Below the pieces are notes generated by a model. It saw only the letters and a list, made by a program, of their open reading frames with translations. It searched no databases and had not been told where the DNA came from. Positions 62,694 to 64,000 of a stretch of 64,000 bases of DNA are shown here, piece by piece (the stretch's first letter is position 1; the number at the start of each line of letters is the position of its first letter). Position numbers and translations under genes: made by a program. Source of the DNA: Buchnera aphidicola (Periphyllus acericola) (GTDB taxonomy: Bacteria; Pseudomonadota; Gammaproteobacteria; Enterobacterales; Enterobacteriaceae); NCBI RefSeq assembly GCF_964019855.1, contig NZ_OZ026466.1, forward strand, positions 124,001-188,000, in the 5' to 3' direction.

Positions 62694-62903
62694 TTAAAGA
62701 CTGGTAACGTTAGCTGCAGATGGACCTTTTTCTCCTTCAACAATTTCAAACTCTACACTCTGCCCTTCTGCTAAAGTTTTAAATCCATCACTTTGAATAG
62801 CTGAAAAATGAACAAAAACATCTTTACTACCATCTTCAGGAGTAATAAATCCAAAACCTTTTGATTCATTAAACCATTTAACATTACCTTTTATCTTAGA
62901 CAT
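62694..62903 (-). CDS. cspE: Cold-shock protein CspE/CspC
   Basis: A single OB-fold RNA chaperone that melts mRNA structure and acts as an antiterminator. Its 69 residues are the family length. RNP1 is KGFGFITP and RNP2 is DVFVHFSAI. The N-terminal half is almost identical to E. coli CspE ([16 protein letters not shown]), unusually high conservation for this genome. It is called cspC in some Buchnera annotations. AAGGTAA lies upstream of the ATG. Confidence 0.95.
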   Translation of the reverse strand: MSKIKGNVKWFNESKGFGFITPEDGSKDVFVHFSAIQSDGFKTLAEGQSVEFEIVEGEKGPSAANVTSL

Positions 62904-63128
62904 CTTTTATTACCTTTACATGAAAAATATAAATAATTCTAATATTTAAAAAATTAATTTTTTAAAATGTTCTATAAATAATAAATTTTTAATATATTGT
63001 TTTATTAATAAAATAATGTATTAAATTATTAATTTGAGTATAAATAAAATAAAATTATATTTTTAATAACTTATTTAAAAAATAAAATTTTATTTTATTT
63101 AAAATTTTAATTTTTAATTAAAAAATAA

Positions 63129-63245
63129 GCCTGGAAATTACCTACTCTCACACAGGGAAACCCTGTACTACCATTGGCGTTATAATGTTTCACTTCTGAG
63201 TTCGATATGGATTCAGGTGGTACCATTACACTATTTTAACCAGGC
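63129..63245 (-). rRNA. rrf: 5S ribosomal RNA
   Basis: On the minus strand it starts GCCTGG and ends CCAGGC, closing helix I. Internal blocks CGAACTCAGAAGTGAAAC and GAGAGTAGG match enterobacterial 5S rRNA. It lies downstream of 23S rRNA with about 150 bases between. Ends are set by helix I and may be off by one or two bases. G+C is far higher than in the surroundings. Confidence 0.95.
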
Positions 63246-63392
63246 TATTTAAAATTTTTTATGTTATATATTTTAATATATAATTTTATATATTAAAATA
63301 TACATCTATATTTTATTTTCGGAAATAAGCATTTTTTTTTTAAAATTTTTAATTTAAAAATAAAAATCATTTAAAAACACCTCTGGTGTTGT

Positions 63393-64000
<608 letters not shown>

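Overview
The window is very A+T-rich single-copy bacterial DNA in which lysine, asparagine and isoleucine codons dominate and long A-runs occur both inside and between genes. Every recognisable protein is an enterobacterial-type orthologue, and no transposon, phage, CRISPR or plasmid feature is visible. The gene content and order point to an obligate aphid endosymbiont, Buchnera aphidicola or a very close relative. Supporting features are a polA reduced to its 5'-3' exonuclease, the clusters prfB-lysS-lysA, recC-recB-recD and cyoABCDE, the run bolA-tig-clpP-clpX-lon-ppiD-mdlA-mdlB-ffs-dnaX-ybaB-adk, and a 23S-5S rRNA pair. The Buchnera assignment rests on recalled gene order, not on a search.

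Layout. 1-2190: 3' part of alaS, csrA, tRNA-Ser and tRNA-Arg. 2268-8980: rsmE, rpiA, three tRNAs (Gln, Leu, Met), glnS, eno and the polA exonuclease. 9003-13368: engB, typA, gmk and ygfZ. 13585-21051: prfB (with a programmed frameshift), lysS, lysA, lgt, miaB, ybeY and a shortened ybeX. 21143-30214: leuS, holA, tusA, asd, yhgN, pgk, fbaA and a shortened mscS. 30303-38720: recC, recB (frameshifted at an A-run) and recD, then initiator tRNA-Met. 38850-40191: a decayed gene-free stretch. 40192-45706: nusB, tusE and the cytochrome bo operon on the minus strand. 45992-59818: bolA to adk, with the SRP RNA gene ffs on the minus strand. 59855-64000: tRNA-Arg, folD, cysS, ybeD, a cold-shock gene, 5S rRNA and the 3' end of 23S rRNA.

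Function. Most genes serve translation: tRNAs, synthetases, RF2, GTPases, and rRNA and tRNA modification. The rest cover protein quality control (Tig, ClpXP, Lon, PpiD), a terminal oxidase, lower glycolysis, lysine synthesis (asd, lysA) and a minimal repair set (RecBCD, PolA exonuclease). Several proteins are trimmed relative to E. coli: MscS, YbeX, DnaX, PolA and TusE. The LeuRS editing pocket looks degenerate. I see no new multi-gene system. The notable signals are frameshifting, both programmed (prfB) and at a homopolymer (recB), and domain loss inside retained genes.
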